Source: Oscillibacter sp. (GTDB lineage Bacteria; Bacillota; Clostridia; Oscillospirales; Oscillospiraceae). From it: a stretch of DNA of 64,000 nucleotides. Positions within the stretch are counted from its first letter, which is position 1. Every line of letters starts with the position of its first letter. The position numbers were made by a program, and so were the translations under genes. The stretch is taken from assembly GCA_022795445.1 (NCBI GenBank), contig JAAWGR010000004.1:21180-85179 (forward strand). The letters run 5' to 3'. Below are positions 50,576-58,527 of the stretch, piece by piece. The notes under the pieces were generated by a model. It had not been told where the DNA came from. It was given only the letters and a program-made list of their open reading frames with translations, and ran no database searches.

Positions 50576-51934
50576 TTAACGTCCCTTCCGTCCCCGATAG
50601 CCAGAACGCCCGGAACTAACACTCTTACCGTAACGGTAGCGCCGCTTGCTGAAAAACACTTTCCAAATTGCAAACAGAGCAATCAGCACGCCCACAACAC
50701 CTGCCGCAATCTGCACGCTGGTTTTCGAGCAAAACACCTTAACGTCCCGCCACAGCACCAGCAGCCGCGACGCTTCCACATCTGTAAACGCTAACAGCTC
50801 CACCTTCGCATATTCCTGCCCATCAATCTGTACGGACAGCTCTCCCAGCTTGTCCCCTTCGGTAATCGGAGCCTCTACGGGATCGTTGTCCAGTGTAATC
50901 ACACGCTCAATGCTCTCCATATCCAAATCCCGCGGCACCAGGATTTCTACCGACTCTGAAGGCCGCAGCGTCACATGGTCCTCATGTGAGAGCGATACCG
51001 GAGCCTCTCCAGCTACATCGGATTCTTCCAGGATTGTCTGGTATGTAAAGTTCGAAAACGCCCAGTCATACAGACGGTTCGTCTCGCCAAAGCTGTACGT
51101 CCACCAGGTTACACCATCTTCCAGCTTTACACGCTCTGTCCCCAGAACCACACAGATGAAACTGAGGCTTCCCCGCCGCGCCGAAGAAATCAGACAATGC
51201 CCTGCCTGGGAGTGGGAACCGGTCTTAATCCCATGGGCGTCCGGATTCAGATAGTCCTTTGAACGACCGGAGATCAAATAATTCGTGTTCCGCAGAACCC
51301 GTTCCTCGGAGAGGTTTGTTGCCGGAACCGTGATGGAAGCAGTGTCGCAAATTGTCATAAACGTCGGGTATTCCATCGCCGCCTTGGTGATCAAATATAG
51401 ATCCCAAGCCGTGGAATAGTGCTGGTCATCATGCAGGCCGTGCGGATTCATGAAGTGCGTGTTTTCGCATCCCAGCTCTTTTGCCGTTGCGTTCATCATA
51501 TCCACGAAGCCGCTCACAGAACCTGCGATCTTTTCGCCCAAGATATTGCATGCCTCGTTTGCTGATACCACCAGCATGCAGTACAGCAGATTTTCTACGC
51601 TCATGATCTCACCCGCCTTGATCTCGGCGGTACTACCGTCCTCTGCAAGCCCCTCCATGGCCGTTGCTGTTACGGTAATTTCTTGATTTAGTGAAAGCTG
51701 TCCTGCATCAACTGCACGCAAAACCAAAAGCGCTGTCATTACTTTTGTTAGGCTCGCTGGGTACATCTCCTGATGCTCATTCTTCGCGTACACGATTGCC
51801 CCGGTTTTTTCGTCCACCAGCAGCGCCGCCTTCGCCTGAACATCCGGTGCGTCGATTGCTGACGCCGGGATGCTCAAGATACTCAGCATCAAAACGACTG
51901 CGAAAAAAACGGAAAAAAAGCGTCTAGTTTTCAT
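50576..51934 (-). CDS. D-alanyl-D-alanine carboxypeptidase (DacF/PBP5-like)
   Basis: The 452-residue secreted, membrane-anchored class C low-molecular-weight penicillin-binding protein trims the terminal D-Ala of peptidoglycan pentapeptides. It has a signal peptide (FFSVFFAVVLMLSILSIPASA). Active-site motifs are SLTK (in MYPASLTKVM), SAN (in VVSANEACNIL) and KTG (in HGIKTGSHSQAGH). A beta-rich PBP5_C-type domain (about residues 300-395) follows, then a C-terminal membrane helix and basic tail (KRRYRYGKSVSSGRSGYRGRKGR). ATG 51934 is preferred over the track's TTG at 51940. In spore formers DacF shapes the spore cortex, and spoIIA lies elsewhere in this window, but a vegetative role is equally possible. 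Confidence 0.93.
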   Translation of the reverse strand: MKTRRFFSVFFAVVLMLSILSIPASAIDAPDVQAKAALLVDEKTGAIVYAKNEHQEMYPASLTKVMTALLVLRAVDAGQLSLNQEITVTATAMEGLAEDGSTAEIKAGEIMSVENLLYCMLVVSANEACNILGEKIAGSVSGFVDMMNATAKELGCENTHFMNPHGLHDDQHYSTAWDLYLITKAAMEYPTFMTICDTASITVPATNLSEERVLRNTNYLISGRSKDYLNPDAHGIKTGSHSQAGHCLISSARRGSLSFICVVLGTERVKLEDGVTWWTYSFGETNRLYDWAFSNFTYQTILEESDVAGEAPVSLSHEDHVTLRPSESVEILVPRDLDMESIERVITLDNDPVEAPITEGDKLGELSVQIDGQEYAKVELLAFTDVEASRLLVLWRDVKVFCSKTSVQIAAGVVGVLIALFAIWKVFFSKRRYRYGKSVSSGRSGYRGRKGR

Positions 51935-51987
51935 ACCCAACCCCCGTAAAATATGTTATACTGTTTTTGCTGCGTCTGCCTGCTTTT

Positions 51988-52055
51988 TTGAGGCTCCCGC
52001 CTCAAGCTTCGGCGTGGGGCTCCGCCCCACACCCCGCCGCCTTTGAATAGGCGGG
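51988..52055. repeat. Second palindromic hairpin element
   Basis: Three hairpins in a row: TTGAGGC-TCCC-GCCTCAA (51988-52005), GTGGGGC-TCC-GCCCCAC (52014-52030) and CCCGCC-N11-GGCGGG (52033-52055). The GGGGC-N3-GCCCC core followed by ACCCC matches the cluster at 39557-39652. Here it lies between the divergent carboxypeptidase and ComEA-like genes. Confidence 0.8.
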
Positions 52056-52100
52056 CGAAACTTTTATCAAGTATACCAAAAAAAACAAGGAAGTGCAACC

Positions 52101-52490
52101 ATGTACCCTCAAAGAAAAATTGCCAGAGCCGAATGGCTCCTTCTGGCCTTTACCGCTCTCTTTTTATGCTTCCTTGCCGGACTTTTCTTCCGCGACCGCA
52201 ACGCTATGGATGTTCCCGTTGGCATTGAGACGGAGGTCACTGTCCCACAAGAGGAAATCCAGCCCGACGTATCTCCTTTGAACCTGAACACAGCCTCTGT
52301 GGAAGAACTGACCACCCTTCCTGGAATTGGCGAAGCCTTGGCCCAGAGGATTATTGCATACCGTATGGAAAATGGCCCCTTTCAAACAGTTGAGGATATT
52401 GTGAATGTCTCTGGCATCGGCGAGTCGAAGCTGGCCGGTTTAGAGGGCCTTGTGACTGTGGAGGAATTGAATGAAGATTTTGGTAGTTGA
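52101..52490 (+). CDS. ComEA-like helix-hairpin-helix DNA-binding protein
   Basis: The 129-residue protein has an N-terminal membrane helix ([19 protein letters not shown], residues 12-30), a short Pro/Glu linker and a C-terminal pair of helix-hairpin-helix motifs ([35 protein letters not shown] and [22 protein letters not shown]). This matches the ComEA competence DNA receptor, minus the SLBB-like N-terminal domain of longer forms. The usual partners comEB/comEC are not nearby. ATG 52101 follows AAGGAAGTG. It overlaps the response-regulator gene by 20 bases. Confidence 0.88.
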   Translation: MYPQRKIARAEWLLLAFTALFLCFLAGLFFRDRNAMDVPVGIETEVTVPQEEIQPDVSPLNLNTASVEELTTLPGIGEALAQRIIAYRMENGPFQTVEDIVNVSGIGESKLAGLEGLVTVEELNEDFGS

Positions 52491-53148
52491 TGATGAACGT
52501 ACTCTGGTGAAGGGGATTAAGTTTAACCTGGAAAATGAGGGTTACGAGGTGGAATGTGCCTATGATGGCCTTGCCGCTGTGGACCTCACCCGAGAAGGCC
52601 GGTTTGATTTGATTATTTTGGATTTGATGATGCCTGAGCTGGATGGCCTGGAGGCCTGTATGCGCATCCGGGAGTTTTCCAATGTCCCGATTATTATGCT
52701 GACCGCAAAAAGCGAGGACACGGATAAGTTGATGGGCTTTGAGTGCGGCGCGGATGATTACTTGACAAAGCCGTTTAATATTCTGGAGCTGAAAGCCCGT
52801 GCCCGCGCCCTTCTCCGCCGTGCTGCAGGCGTCCAGCGGAACCGCGGAAGTATCCTGACAGCAGGCGATCTCTCGTTGGATACAGAAGCCCGTGTAGCTG
52901 TCCGCGATGGAAAAACGGTTGACCTCACTGCCAAGGAGTATGACCTGATCGAACTGCTTATGCGTAACCCCCGGCGCGTTTATAGCCGGGAAAATTTGAT
53001 GAATGTTGTTTGGGGCTACAGCTATGCCGGAGACTACCGGACGGTTGATGTACACATTCGCCGTCTTCGGGAGAAGCTGGAACAAAACCCAGCGGAGCCG
53101 GATCATATTATGACCAAATGGGGGGTTGGGTACTATTTCAAAGAATAA
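52471..53148 (+). CDS. OmpR/PhoB-family response regulator
   Basis: The 225-residue protein has a receiver domain ([22 protein letters not shown]; phospho-acceptor Asp in [13 protein letters not shown]; Thr/Lys in IIMLTAKS and DYLTKPFN) and a winged-helix DNA-binding domain ([53 protein letters not shown]). It resembles WalR/PhoP-type regulators. It is coupled to the next gene, its cognate kinase, by a 23-base overlap. Control of wall or phosphate functions is plausible; the GerMN lipoprotein downstream may be an accessory or target. Confidence 0.95.
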   Translation: MKILVVDDERTLVKGIKFNLENEGYEVECAYDGLAAVDLTREGRFDLIILDLMMPELDGLEACMRIREFSNVPIIMLTAKSEDTDKLMGFECGADDYLTKPFNILELKARARALLRRAAGVQRNRGSILTAGDLSLDTEARVAVRDGKTVDLTAKEYDLIELLMRNPRRVYSRENLMNVVWGYSYAGDYRTVDVHIRRLREKLEQNPAEPDHIMTKWGVGYYFKE

Positions 53149-54571
53149 ACGAACGCTCTGGGACAGCTTGCAGTTCCGTTTTGGCCTAAGCTATATCTTG
53201 GTTATTGTCGGCGTCCTGCTCCTGCTGAACACTTATCCCCTTTTGGCCTCTGAAGATCTGGTGTTCCGCTCAAAAACCGCCACCATGCAAAGCGGCATTT
53301 CCGTCATGATCAACTCCCTCTCCGGCCTGGACCGCCTTACGGAAGAAAATGTTGCCTCCGTTATGGCCATCGCCCAGGATACGCCCTTTTCCCGCATTAT
53401 GGTCACCGACGGCACTGGGCTGGTCCTCTTTGACTCTCGGGAAACTGGCAGCGCCGTGGGGGATTACGCCCTGTTTGCCGAAATCGTACAAGCCCTCCTG
53501 GGATTCGACGCTTCCAGCTGCACCTACCAGGGAGGAGCCTTCCGTAGCCGCGCCGCTTCTCCGGTCTTGTATCAGAATCAGATCATCGGCGCAGTCTATG
53601 CCTATGAGTATGACACCGAACAAGCCGCCCTGCTGTCAGACCTGCAAAGCAACCTCCTCCGCCTCTCCGGCGTGATTGGCGTGGTCGTCCTTGTATTGAG
53701 TCTAATCCTTTCCAAAGCCCTCACCCAGAAGATCGGACTCCTCCTGACGGCCATCCGGGAAGTGCGAGAAGGAGCTTACAGCCACCGGGCGGAAATCCGC
53801 GGCCGGGATGAGATCGCCCAAATCGGCCAGGAATTCAACAGCCTGACCGACCGTCTCCAAACGACGGAGACTGCCCGCCGCCGCTTTGTCTCCGACGCCT
53901 CCCATGAACTGAAAACTCCCCTTGCGGCTATCCGCCTCCTGTCAGATTCCATTTTGCAGACGGAGAACATTGACCCAGAGACCACCCGGGAATTTGTCTC
54001 CGACATCGGCCGCGAGGCAGAACGCCTCTCCCGCATCACGGAAGACCTCCTACGCCTCACCCGCCTGGACAGCGGTATCTTGGAAGCGGCAACTGAAGTG
54101 GACGTTTTGCCGGTTTTAGAGCAGGTTATGCGTATGATGAGCCTTGTGGCGCAGGAGAAGGAGGTCGACCTCACTTATTCTGCCGCTGAGGACTGTACAG
54201 TCATGGCAACGAAAGATGAAATCCATCAGGTGATTTACAACCTCACGGACAACGCTATCAAATACTCTGCCTCCGGCGGAGCCGTTCAGGTGTCCCTTTC
54301 GTTAGAAGATAAGCAGGTTGTGCTGTCCGTAGCAGATCACGGCGTTGGGATTCCTGAGGCCGACCTTCCCCGGATTTTTGAACGCTTTTACCGGGTAGAC
54401 AAGGCCCGTTCCAGAGCCGCAGGCGGCACAGGCTTGGGACTGTCAATTGTCAGCGATACCGTAAAACGCCGCGGCGGCACTGTAGAGGCTGCAAACCGTC
54501 CCGAAGGCGGCGCGGTATTCACGGTCCGCTGGCCCCAGCTGCTCCATCCGGAAGGGGGCGAGATGGTATGA
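53126..54571 (+). CDS. Sensor histidine kinase
   Basis: The 481-residue membrane kinase has two helices (about residues 18-38 and 178-200) flanking an extracytoplasmic sensor domain. A HAMP linker (LTQKIGLLLTAIREVREGAYSHRAEIRGRDEIAQIGQEFN) follows, then the H box FVSDASHELKTPLAAI, N box IYNLTDNAIKYS, G1 DHGVGIP, F box IFERFYRVDKARSRAAGG and G2 GTGLGLSIV. This is the PhoR/WalK-like class. The TTG at 53126 follows AAATGGGGGG and overlaps the regulator gene. The signal is unknown. Confidence 0.95.
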   Translation: MGTISKNKRTLWDSLQFRFGLSYILVIVGVLLLLNTYPLLASEDLVFRSKTATMQSGISVMINSLSGLDRLTEENVASVMAIAQDTPFSRIMVTDGTGLVLFDSRETGSAVGDYALFAEIVQALLGFDASSCTYQGGAFRSRAASPVLYQNQIIGAVYAYEYDTEQAALLSDLQSNLLRLSGVIGVVVLVLSLILSKALTQKIGLLLTAIREVREGAYSHRAEIRGRDEIAQIGQEFNSLTDRLQTTETARRRFVSDASHELKTPLAAIRLLSDSILQTENIDPETTREFVSDIGREAERLSRITEDLLRLTRLDSGILEAATEVDVLPVLEQVMRMMSLVAQEKEVDLTYSAAEDCTVMATKDEIHQVIYNLTDNAIKYSASGGAVQVSLSLEDKQVVLSVADHGVGIPEADLPRIFERFYRVDKARSRAAGGTGLGLSIVSDTVKRRGGTVEAANRPEGGAVFTVRWPQLLHPEGGEMV

Positions 54572-55452
54572 GTGGTAAAAAACGCTTACTCTGCGGTGGA
54601 TTGCTTTTGGTTCTGCTGGTACCATTACTGTTTGCCTGCACTGCTGAGGAAATTGGCGATGGCGGCTACGACCTCTATTTCCAAGAATCGAACCTGAACC
54701 TCGCAGCAGGCGGCGGCGCATTTCAGACGGAACGCGTCTACCTAAGTGCGGAGGATGACCCGCAGAAGCTGGCGGAGGCCTTGATAGCGGAATTGCTGAA
54801 GGGTCCCCGGGACGAGACGCTAAAAAATACAATCCCTGCCGGGACAACTTTACAATCCTTAGAACTGACGGGCCACCGGGCAGTGGTGGATTTGTCGGGG
54901 ACTTACAGCAACCTATCCGGCGTAGCGCTGACTATGGCGGACTACGCCATCACCTTGACGTTGACGCAGATTCCCGAGATTCTGGCTGTACAGATCACTG
55001 TCTGGGGCAGGAGCTTGGCATATCGGGAAAAACAGGTGTTTATGAGTCGGGAAGTATTGCTGTCCCAGGAGGAGGATGTCCTTCGGACGATTCCGGCGAC
55101 CCTGTATTTTCTCAACGCTGATGGCGTTCTGACGCCGGAGGAACGACTTTTGGACCTCTATGAAGGCGATACGCAGGTGGGAGCAGCGGCGCGGGCCTTG
55201 CAGCGCGGGCCGGAGAACCGGAATTTGTCCCCTGTCCTGCCGGAAAGCTTTCATCTGAATTCCGTGTGGCAGGAGGACGATATTTGTTATATCAATTTTT
55301 CTACCGCCCAATTGGAAGAAGGGATCGAAGGGCTGGAAACTGCCGCCTACGCCTTGGGGCTAACGATGTGCTCTCTGGAAAACATAGAGGAAACCTGGTT
55401 CTTGGTAGACGGCGAGTTTAATGACAGCTTTGCCCCCATCCACGGAGAATGA
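54568..55452 (+). CDS. GerMN-domain lipoprotein
   Basis: The 294-residue protein has a lipoprotein signal (LLLVLLVPLLFAC, lipobox LLFAC, Cys24) and two GerMN/sporulation-spore-germination domains. The first runs from about residue 50 to 150 (YLSAEDDPQKLAEALIAELLKGPRDETLKNTIP) and the second from about 175 to 285 (YFLNADGVLTPEERLLDLY... ALQRGPENRNLSPVLP). GerM in Bacillus is needed for the engulfment complex and germination. The gene overlaps the kinase stop as ATGA, so here it is part of a two-component operon and may be a sensor accessory. The terminator at 55454 closes the operon. Confidence 0.9.
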   Translation: MSGKKRLLCGGLLLVLLVPLLFACTAEEIGDGGYDLYFQESNLNLAAGGGAFQTERVYLSAEDDPQKLAEALIAELLKGPRDETLKNTIPAGTTLQSLELTGHRAVVDLSGTYSNLSGVALTMADYAITLTLTQIPEILAVQITVWGRSLAYREKQVFMSREVLLSQEEDVLRTIPATLYFLNADGVLTPEERLLDLYEGDTQVGAAARALQRGPENRNLSPVLPESFHLNSVWQEDDICYINFSTAQLEEGIEGLETAAYALGLTMCSLENIEETWFLVDGEFNDSFAPIHGE

Positions 55453-55453
55453 C

Positions 55454-55488
55454 AAAAAGCGGAAGGATATTCGTCCTCCCGCTTTTTT
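55454..55488. terminator. Bidirectional terminator
   Basis: AAAGCGGAAGGAT pairs with GTCCTCCCGCTTT (one mismatch) and is followed by T-runs on both sides, between the convergent GerMN and Rrf2 genes. Confidence 0.8.
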
Positions 55489-55490
55489 CC

Positions 55491-55916
55491 TCAAATTACA
55501 TAGTTATCGCCAGCCTGCCCGGCATCCATTAAGTCCGCCAGCGTAATACTGTCCAAATATTCACGAATCACCTTATCAAGCCCCTGCCAGACCCATAACG
55601 TTGAGCATTCCGCCATGCGTGAGCATCCGCCCTGTTCCAAGCAGCTCACCGGTGCAAGGCTGTCCTCCGTCAAGCGCAGGATGCTGCCTACGGTGTACGT
55701 CTCCGGCGCTCTCGTCAAGCGATAACCACCACCCTTTCCACGCAGTCCGGTCAGCAGGCTGTTCTTTACCAGAATCTTCAAAATGCTTTCCAAGTACTTT
55801 TCCGAAATTTCCTGTCGCTCCGCCACTTCTTTCAGCGGCACCCAGCCCTCTGGCTGATGTTCTGCCAAATCCACCAGAACCCGCAGGGCATAGCGCCCTT
55901 TTGTTGAAATCAGCAT
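55491..55916 (-). CDS. Rrf2-family transcriptional regulator (CymR/IscR type)
   Basis: The 141-residue protein begins MLISTKGRYALRVLVDLAEHQ and has the Rrf2 winged helix (EVAERQEISEKYLESILKILVKNSLLTGLRGKGGGYRL). Three cysteines in CLEQGGCSRMAEC match the iron-sulfur site spacing of IscR-like regulators. CymR-type regulators of cysteine metabolism bind CysK instead. It is divergent from cysK, and both promoters carry the same TACC-N13-GGTA dyad, so it very likely represses itself and cysK. ATG 55916 follows AAAGGAGGGTGTT. Confidence 0.92.
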   Translation of the reverse strand: MLISTKGRYALRVLVDLAEHQPEGWVPLKEVAERQEISEKYLESILKILVKNSLLTGLRGKGGGYRLTRAPETYTVGSILRLTEDSLAPVSCLEQGGCSRMAECSTLWVWQGLDKVIREYLDSITLADLMDAGQAGDNYVI

Positions 55917-55932
55917 AACACCCTCCTTTATT

Positions 55933-55953
55933 TACCTATTATACAACATGGTA
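55933..55953. promoter_or_regulatory. Candidate operator over the Rrf2 gene promoter
   Basis: TACC-N13-GGTA (55933-55953) overlaps the -10 box and half the spacer of the Rrf2 gene promoter (55938-55966). The same dyad with the same spacing occurs at 56036-56056. Confidence 0.65.
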
Positions 55954-55966
55954 TATAGGATTTCAA
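55938..55966 (-). promoter_or_regulatory. Promoter of the Rrf2 regulator gene
   Basis: On the minus strand TTGAAA, 17 bases, TATAAT, about 22 bases before the start codon. Confidence 0.82.
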
Positions 55967-55999
55967 TGCTCTTTTGGGAAACTTTTTCTCCGCCTCCCC

Positions 56000-56028
56000 T
56001 TGACATCTGGAACGGAAGCCATTATAAT
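56000..56028 (+). promoter_or_regulatory. Promoter of cysK
   Basis: TTGACA, exactly 17 bases, TATAAT: a perfect consensus promoter, with the predicted start near 56035. Confidence 0.88.
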
Positions 56029-56035
56029 CCATATA

Positions 56036-56056
56036 TACCTACCTGATAAGTTGGTA
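56036..56056. promoter_or_regulatory. Candidate operator at the cysK transcription start
   Basis: TACC-N13-GGTA lies right at the predicted +1 of cysK, the position expected for a repressor. It matches the dyad over the Rrf2 promoter. Confidence 0.65.
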
Positions 56057-56118
56057 ATTAAACCATCCGCCGCCTTGCAAAATACCGCGGCAGCCTATTT
56101 TTAAGGAGGAAGCAAATT

Positions 56119-57048
56119 ATGGCCATCTACACTTCTGCCGAACAGCTTATCGGCGGAACCCCACTGTTGGAATTGACCCACATCGAAAAGCAGGAAAACC
56201 TCCCCGCCCGCATCCTGGGCAAGTTGGAATACCTGAATCCTGCTGGGTCCGTTAAGGACCGTATCGCCAAAGCTATGCTGGACGACGCGCAAGCTAAGGG
56301 CTTTCTGAAGCCTGATTCTGTCATCATCGAACCCACTTCCGGCAACACCGGCATCGGCCTCGCCTCTGTTGCGGCGGCGCGAGGGCTGCGGATCATCATC
56401 GTCATGCCAGAGACCATGAGTGTAGAACGCCGCCAGCTGATGAAAGCGTACGGCGCGGAGTTGGTCCTCACGGAAGGCGCTAAAGGTATGAAAGGCGCTA
56501 TCGCAAAGGCAGAGGAACTGGCAAAGGAAATACCCAACAGCTTCATCCCCGGCCAGTTTGTAAACCCGGCCAATCCCGCCATCCATCAGGCAACAACCGG
56601 CCCTGAGATTTGGGAAGATACCAACGGCGAAGTCGACATTTTCGTCGCAGGCGTAGGCACTGGCGGTACGATCACTGGCGTCGGCTCGTACTTAAAGGGC
56701 AAAAAGCCCGGCGTCAAAATCGTAGCTGTGGAGCCCGCTGCCTCTCCTGTCTTGAGTAAGGGCACGGCTGGTTCCCATAAAATCCAGGGCATCGGCGCAG
56801 GCTTTGTCCCTGATGTGCTGGATACCAGCGTCTATGATGAAATTATCACCGTTGAAAACGACGACGCTTTCGCCGCCGGCCGCCTGGTCGGGCACTCCGA
56901 AGGCATCTTGGTCGGTATTTCCTCCGGCGCAGCGGTTTGGGCCGCTATCCAGCTGGCAAATCGTCCAGAAAACAAGGGCAAAACCATTGTCGCCCTCCTC
57001 CCCGACACCGGCGACCGTTACCTCTCTACCCCGCTGTTTGCAGACTGA
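56119..57048 (+). CDS. cysK: Cysteine synthase A (O-acetylserine sulfhydrylase)
   Basis: The 309-residue PLP enzyme makes cysteine from O-acetylserine and sulfide. Signatures: GGTPLLEL near the N-terminus, [15 protein letters not shown] with the PLP Lys, [11 protein letters not shown] (substrate loop), [16 protein letters not shown] (phosphate-binding loop) and [11 protein letters not shown]. Length is typical. ATG 56119 follows AAGGAGGAAGCAAATT. Regulation by the divergent Rrf2 protein through the dyad at 56036-56056 is inferred. In CymR-type systems CysK itself also serves as the co-regulator of the Rrf2 protein. Confidence 0.97.
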   Translation: MAIYTSAEQLIGGTPLLELTHIEKQENLPARILGKLEYLNPAGSVKDRIAKAMLDDAQAKGFLKPDSVIIEPTSGNTGIGLASVAAARGLRIIIVMPETMSVERRQLMKAYGAELVLTEGAKGMKGAIAKAEELAKEIPNSFIPGQFVNPANPAIHQATTGPEIWEDTNGEVDIFVAGVGTGGTITGVGSYLKGKKPGVKIVAVEPAASPVLSKGTAGSHKIQGIGAGFVPDVLDTSVYDEIITVENDDAFAAGRLVGHSEGILVGISSGAAVWAAIQLANRPENKGKTIVALLPDTGDRYLSTPLFAD

Positions 57049-57052
57049 CTGG

Positions 57053-57090
57053 AAAAGGCTTCACAGATTCAAATCTGTGAAGCCTTTCCT
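57053..57090. terminator. Terminator between convergent cysK and the nitrilase fusion gene
   Basis: AAAGGCTTCACAGATT pairs perfectly with AATCTGTGAAGCCTTT, followed by CCTTTC on the plus strand. Confidence 0.8.
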
Positions 57091-57096
57091 TTCAGT

Positions 57097-58227
57097 TTAT
57101 GGGTTCCACTGGCTCGCCGTAAGGTCTACCGTCCCATCTGGACGGAAAACCACTCCCTCTGCCTCCAGCCATGCCCGCTGTGTGCCAGGACTATAGGTAT
57201 CAAAGGCTGCTTTTGTCCCGCCGCCGCGGTCCACGACCCGGTGGCACGGAACACTCTCATCCCGGCAGGACGCCATCGCATTACCAACTGTTATGGAAAA
57301 ATGAGGCATCCCGATCATCCGGGCAATCTGACCGTAAGTCATCACCTTTCCTGCTGGGATTTGCCGCACGATGTCGTAAATCGCCGCAAATGTGCCGCCT
57401 GCCGGACGTTTTCCCGCAGCCGCCTCCTGCAGCTCATATAGGTCGGTCCGCCTCGCAGAGAGGATGGGCAGCTGTTTTCGGACAGCCTCCAGCCGCGCAA
57501 AATCCAGCTCAGCAAAGAGTGTCGCCTCCTCCGCCCCAGCCCGGCAAAGGATGTTACCCCATGGGTCTACTGCCAAAGAGTTGCCATAGGCAACATAAGA
57601 CGCCTCCTCATCCCATGCTGGAGAAACGCCTACCGTAAAGCACTGGTTATCTACAGCCCTTTGGCGAAATAACAGCTCCCAATGGGCAGGGCCTGTGGTC
57701 ATATTAAACGCCGCTGGAACGAAAATGCACTGTGCTCCCCGCAGGCACATACAGCGGGCCAACTCTTCAAACCGCAAATCAAAGCAGATGCAGACGCCCA
57801 TCATCCCAAATTCTGTCTCAAACGTAGTAATTGCCCCACCTGGAGATAGGGTATCGGACTCAAAAAAACGCTGCCCTCCTGCAACATCAATGTCAAACAG
57901 GTGCGCCTTACGGTGCTTTGCCAACCGCTCCCCATTTCGTCCAAACACGTAACAAGTATTGTATACATGTTCTCCGTCCAGCTCCGGTAATGATCCTCCT
58001 ACAATGTATATGCCCAGCTCTGCCGCTAGGGCTGACAAGGCTCTTTGTGCCTCCCCGCCGTCTTTTTCTCCGTAAGCACGGAAGCAGGCATTGTCGTATG
58101 GACAGCAGAACATCTCCGGCAAAACCACTAGATCAGTCTCCCGCGCCTCCTTAATTTTTAAGCAGGCGCATCGAATGTCCTCCTGTTTATTGCCCGTTAC
58201 TTTCATTTGTATTAAAGCGACTCGCAC
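57097..58227 (-). CDS. Carbon-nitrogen hydrolase fused to an alkyltransferase (MGMT) domain
   Basis: The 376-residue protein is a two-domain fusion. Residues 1-270 form a nitrilase-superfamily amidase with the full Glu-Lys-Cys triad: VVLPEMF (Glu38), KHRKAHLFDIDV (Lys107) and GVCICFDLRFEE (Cys148). Residues about 278-376 form an O6-alkylguanine-DNA alkyltransferase fold (FAAIYDIVRQIPAGKVMTYGQIARMIG) with active-site PCHRVV (Cys328) present, not the Trp of ATL proteins. The N-terminal MGMT subdomain is missing, as in ATL-type short forms. The GTG at 58227 follows AGGAGGTATGCTGTT. No stop or frameshift separates the domains; the reason for the fusion is unknown. Confidence 0.88.
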   Translation of the reverse strand: MRVALIQMKVTGNKQEDIRCACLKIKEARETDLVVLPEMFCCPYDNACFRAYGEKDGGEAQRALSALAAELGIYIVGGSLPELDGEHVYNTCYVFGRNGERLAKHRKAHLFDIDVAGGQRFFESDTLSPGGAITTFETEFGMMGVCICFDLRFEELARCMCLRGAQCIFVPAAFNMTTGPAHWELLFRQRAVDNQCFTVGVSPAWDEEASYVAYGNSLAVDPWGNILCRAGAEEATLFAELDFARLEAVRKQLPILSARRTDLYELQEAAAGKRPAGGTFAAIYDIVRQIPAGKVMTYGQIARMIGMPHFSITVGNAMASCRDESVPCHRVVDRGGGTKAAFDTYSPGTQRAWLEAEGVVFRPDGTVDLTASQWNP

Positions 58228-58253
58228 AACAGCATACCTCCTTTTTCGGGTGC

Positions 58254-58282
58254 TCGACAGTGCATGGAAACTTTGATATAAT
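58254..58282 (+). promoter_or_regulatory. Promoter of the small membrane protein gene
   Basis: TCGACA, 17 bases, TATAAT, 26 bases before the GTG at 58308. Confidence 0.75.
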
Positions 58283-58307
58283 ATATTGCAAAAAAGGGGG
58301 ATTTTTT

Positions 58308-58517
58308 GTGGGCTTGGTTACTGGTATCGGCTTTATGACTGCCATTGGCGGCATTGCTTTCGCCATCCTGTTTTTCCAGGAGGGACAACGGCTCCGCCGG
58401 CTTTTTAACCGTCCTTACACCGCTGTGTTTTTTTACATTCTTGCTGTCGTCAGCGTGGTTTTCGCTGTCGGCGGCTTCCTCCTGGGCATGGCGATTCTCA
58501 AGGCATTTGTATTCTGA
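58308..58517 (+). CDS. Small two-helix membrane protein
   Basis: The 69-residue product has two membrane helices (LVTGIGFMTAIGGIAFAILFF and AVFFYILAVVSVVFAVGGFLLGMAIL) joined by a basic loop (QEGQRLRRLFNRP). The GTG at 58308 follows AAGGGGGATTTTTT and a perfect-spacing promoter, so it is probably expressed. I recognise no family. It lies divergent to the nitrilase fusion and converges on galM. Confidence 0.6.
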   Translation: MGLVTGIGFMTAIGGIAFAILFFQEGQRLRRLFNRPYTAVFFYILAVVSVVFAVGGFLLGMAILKAFVF

Positions 58518-58527
58518 TTTTTGTAAA

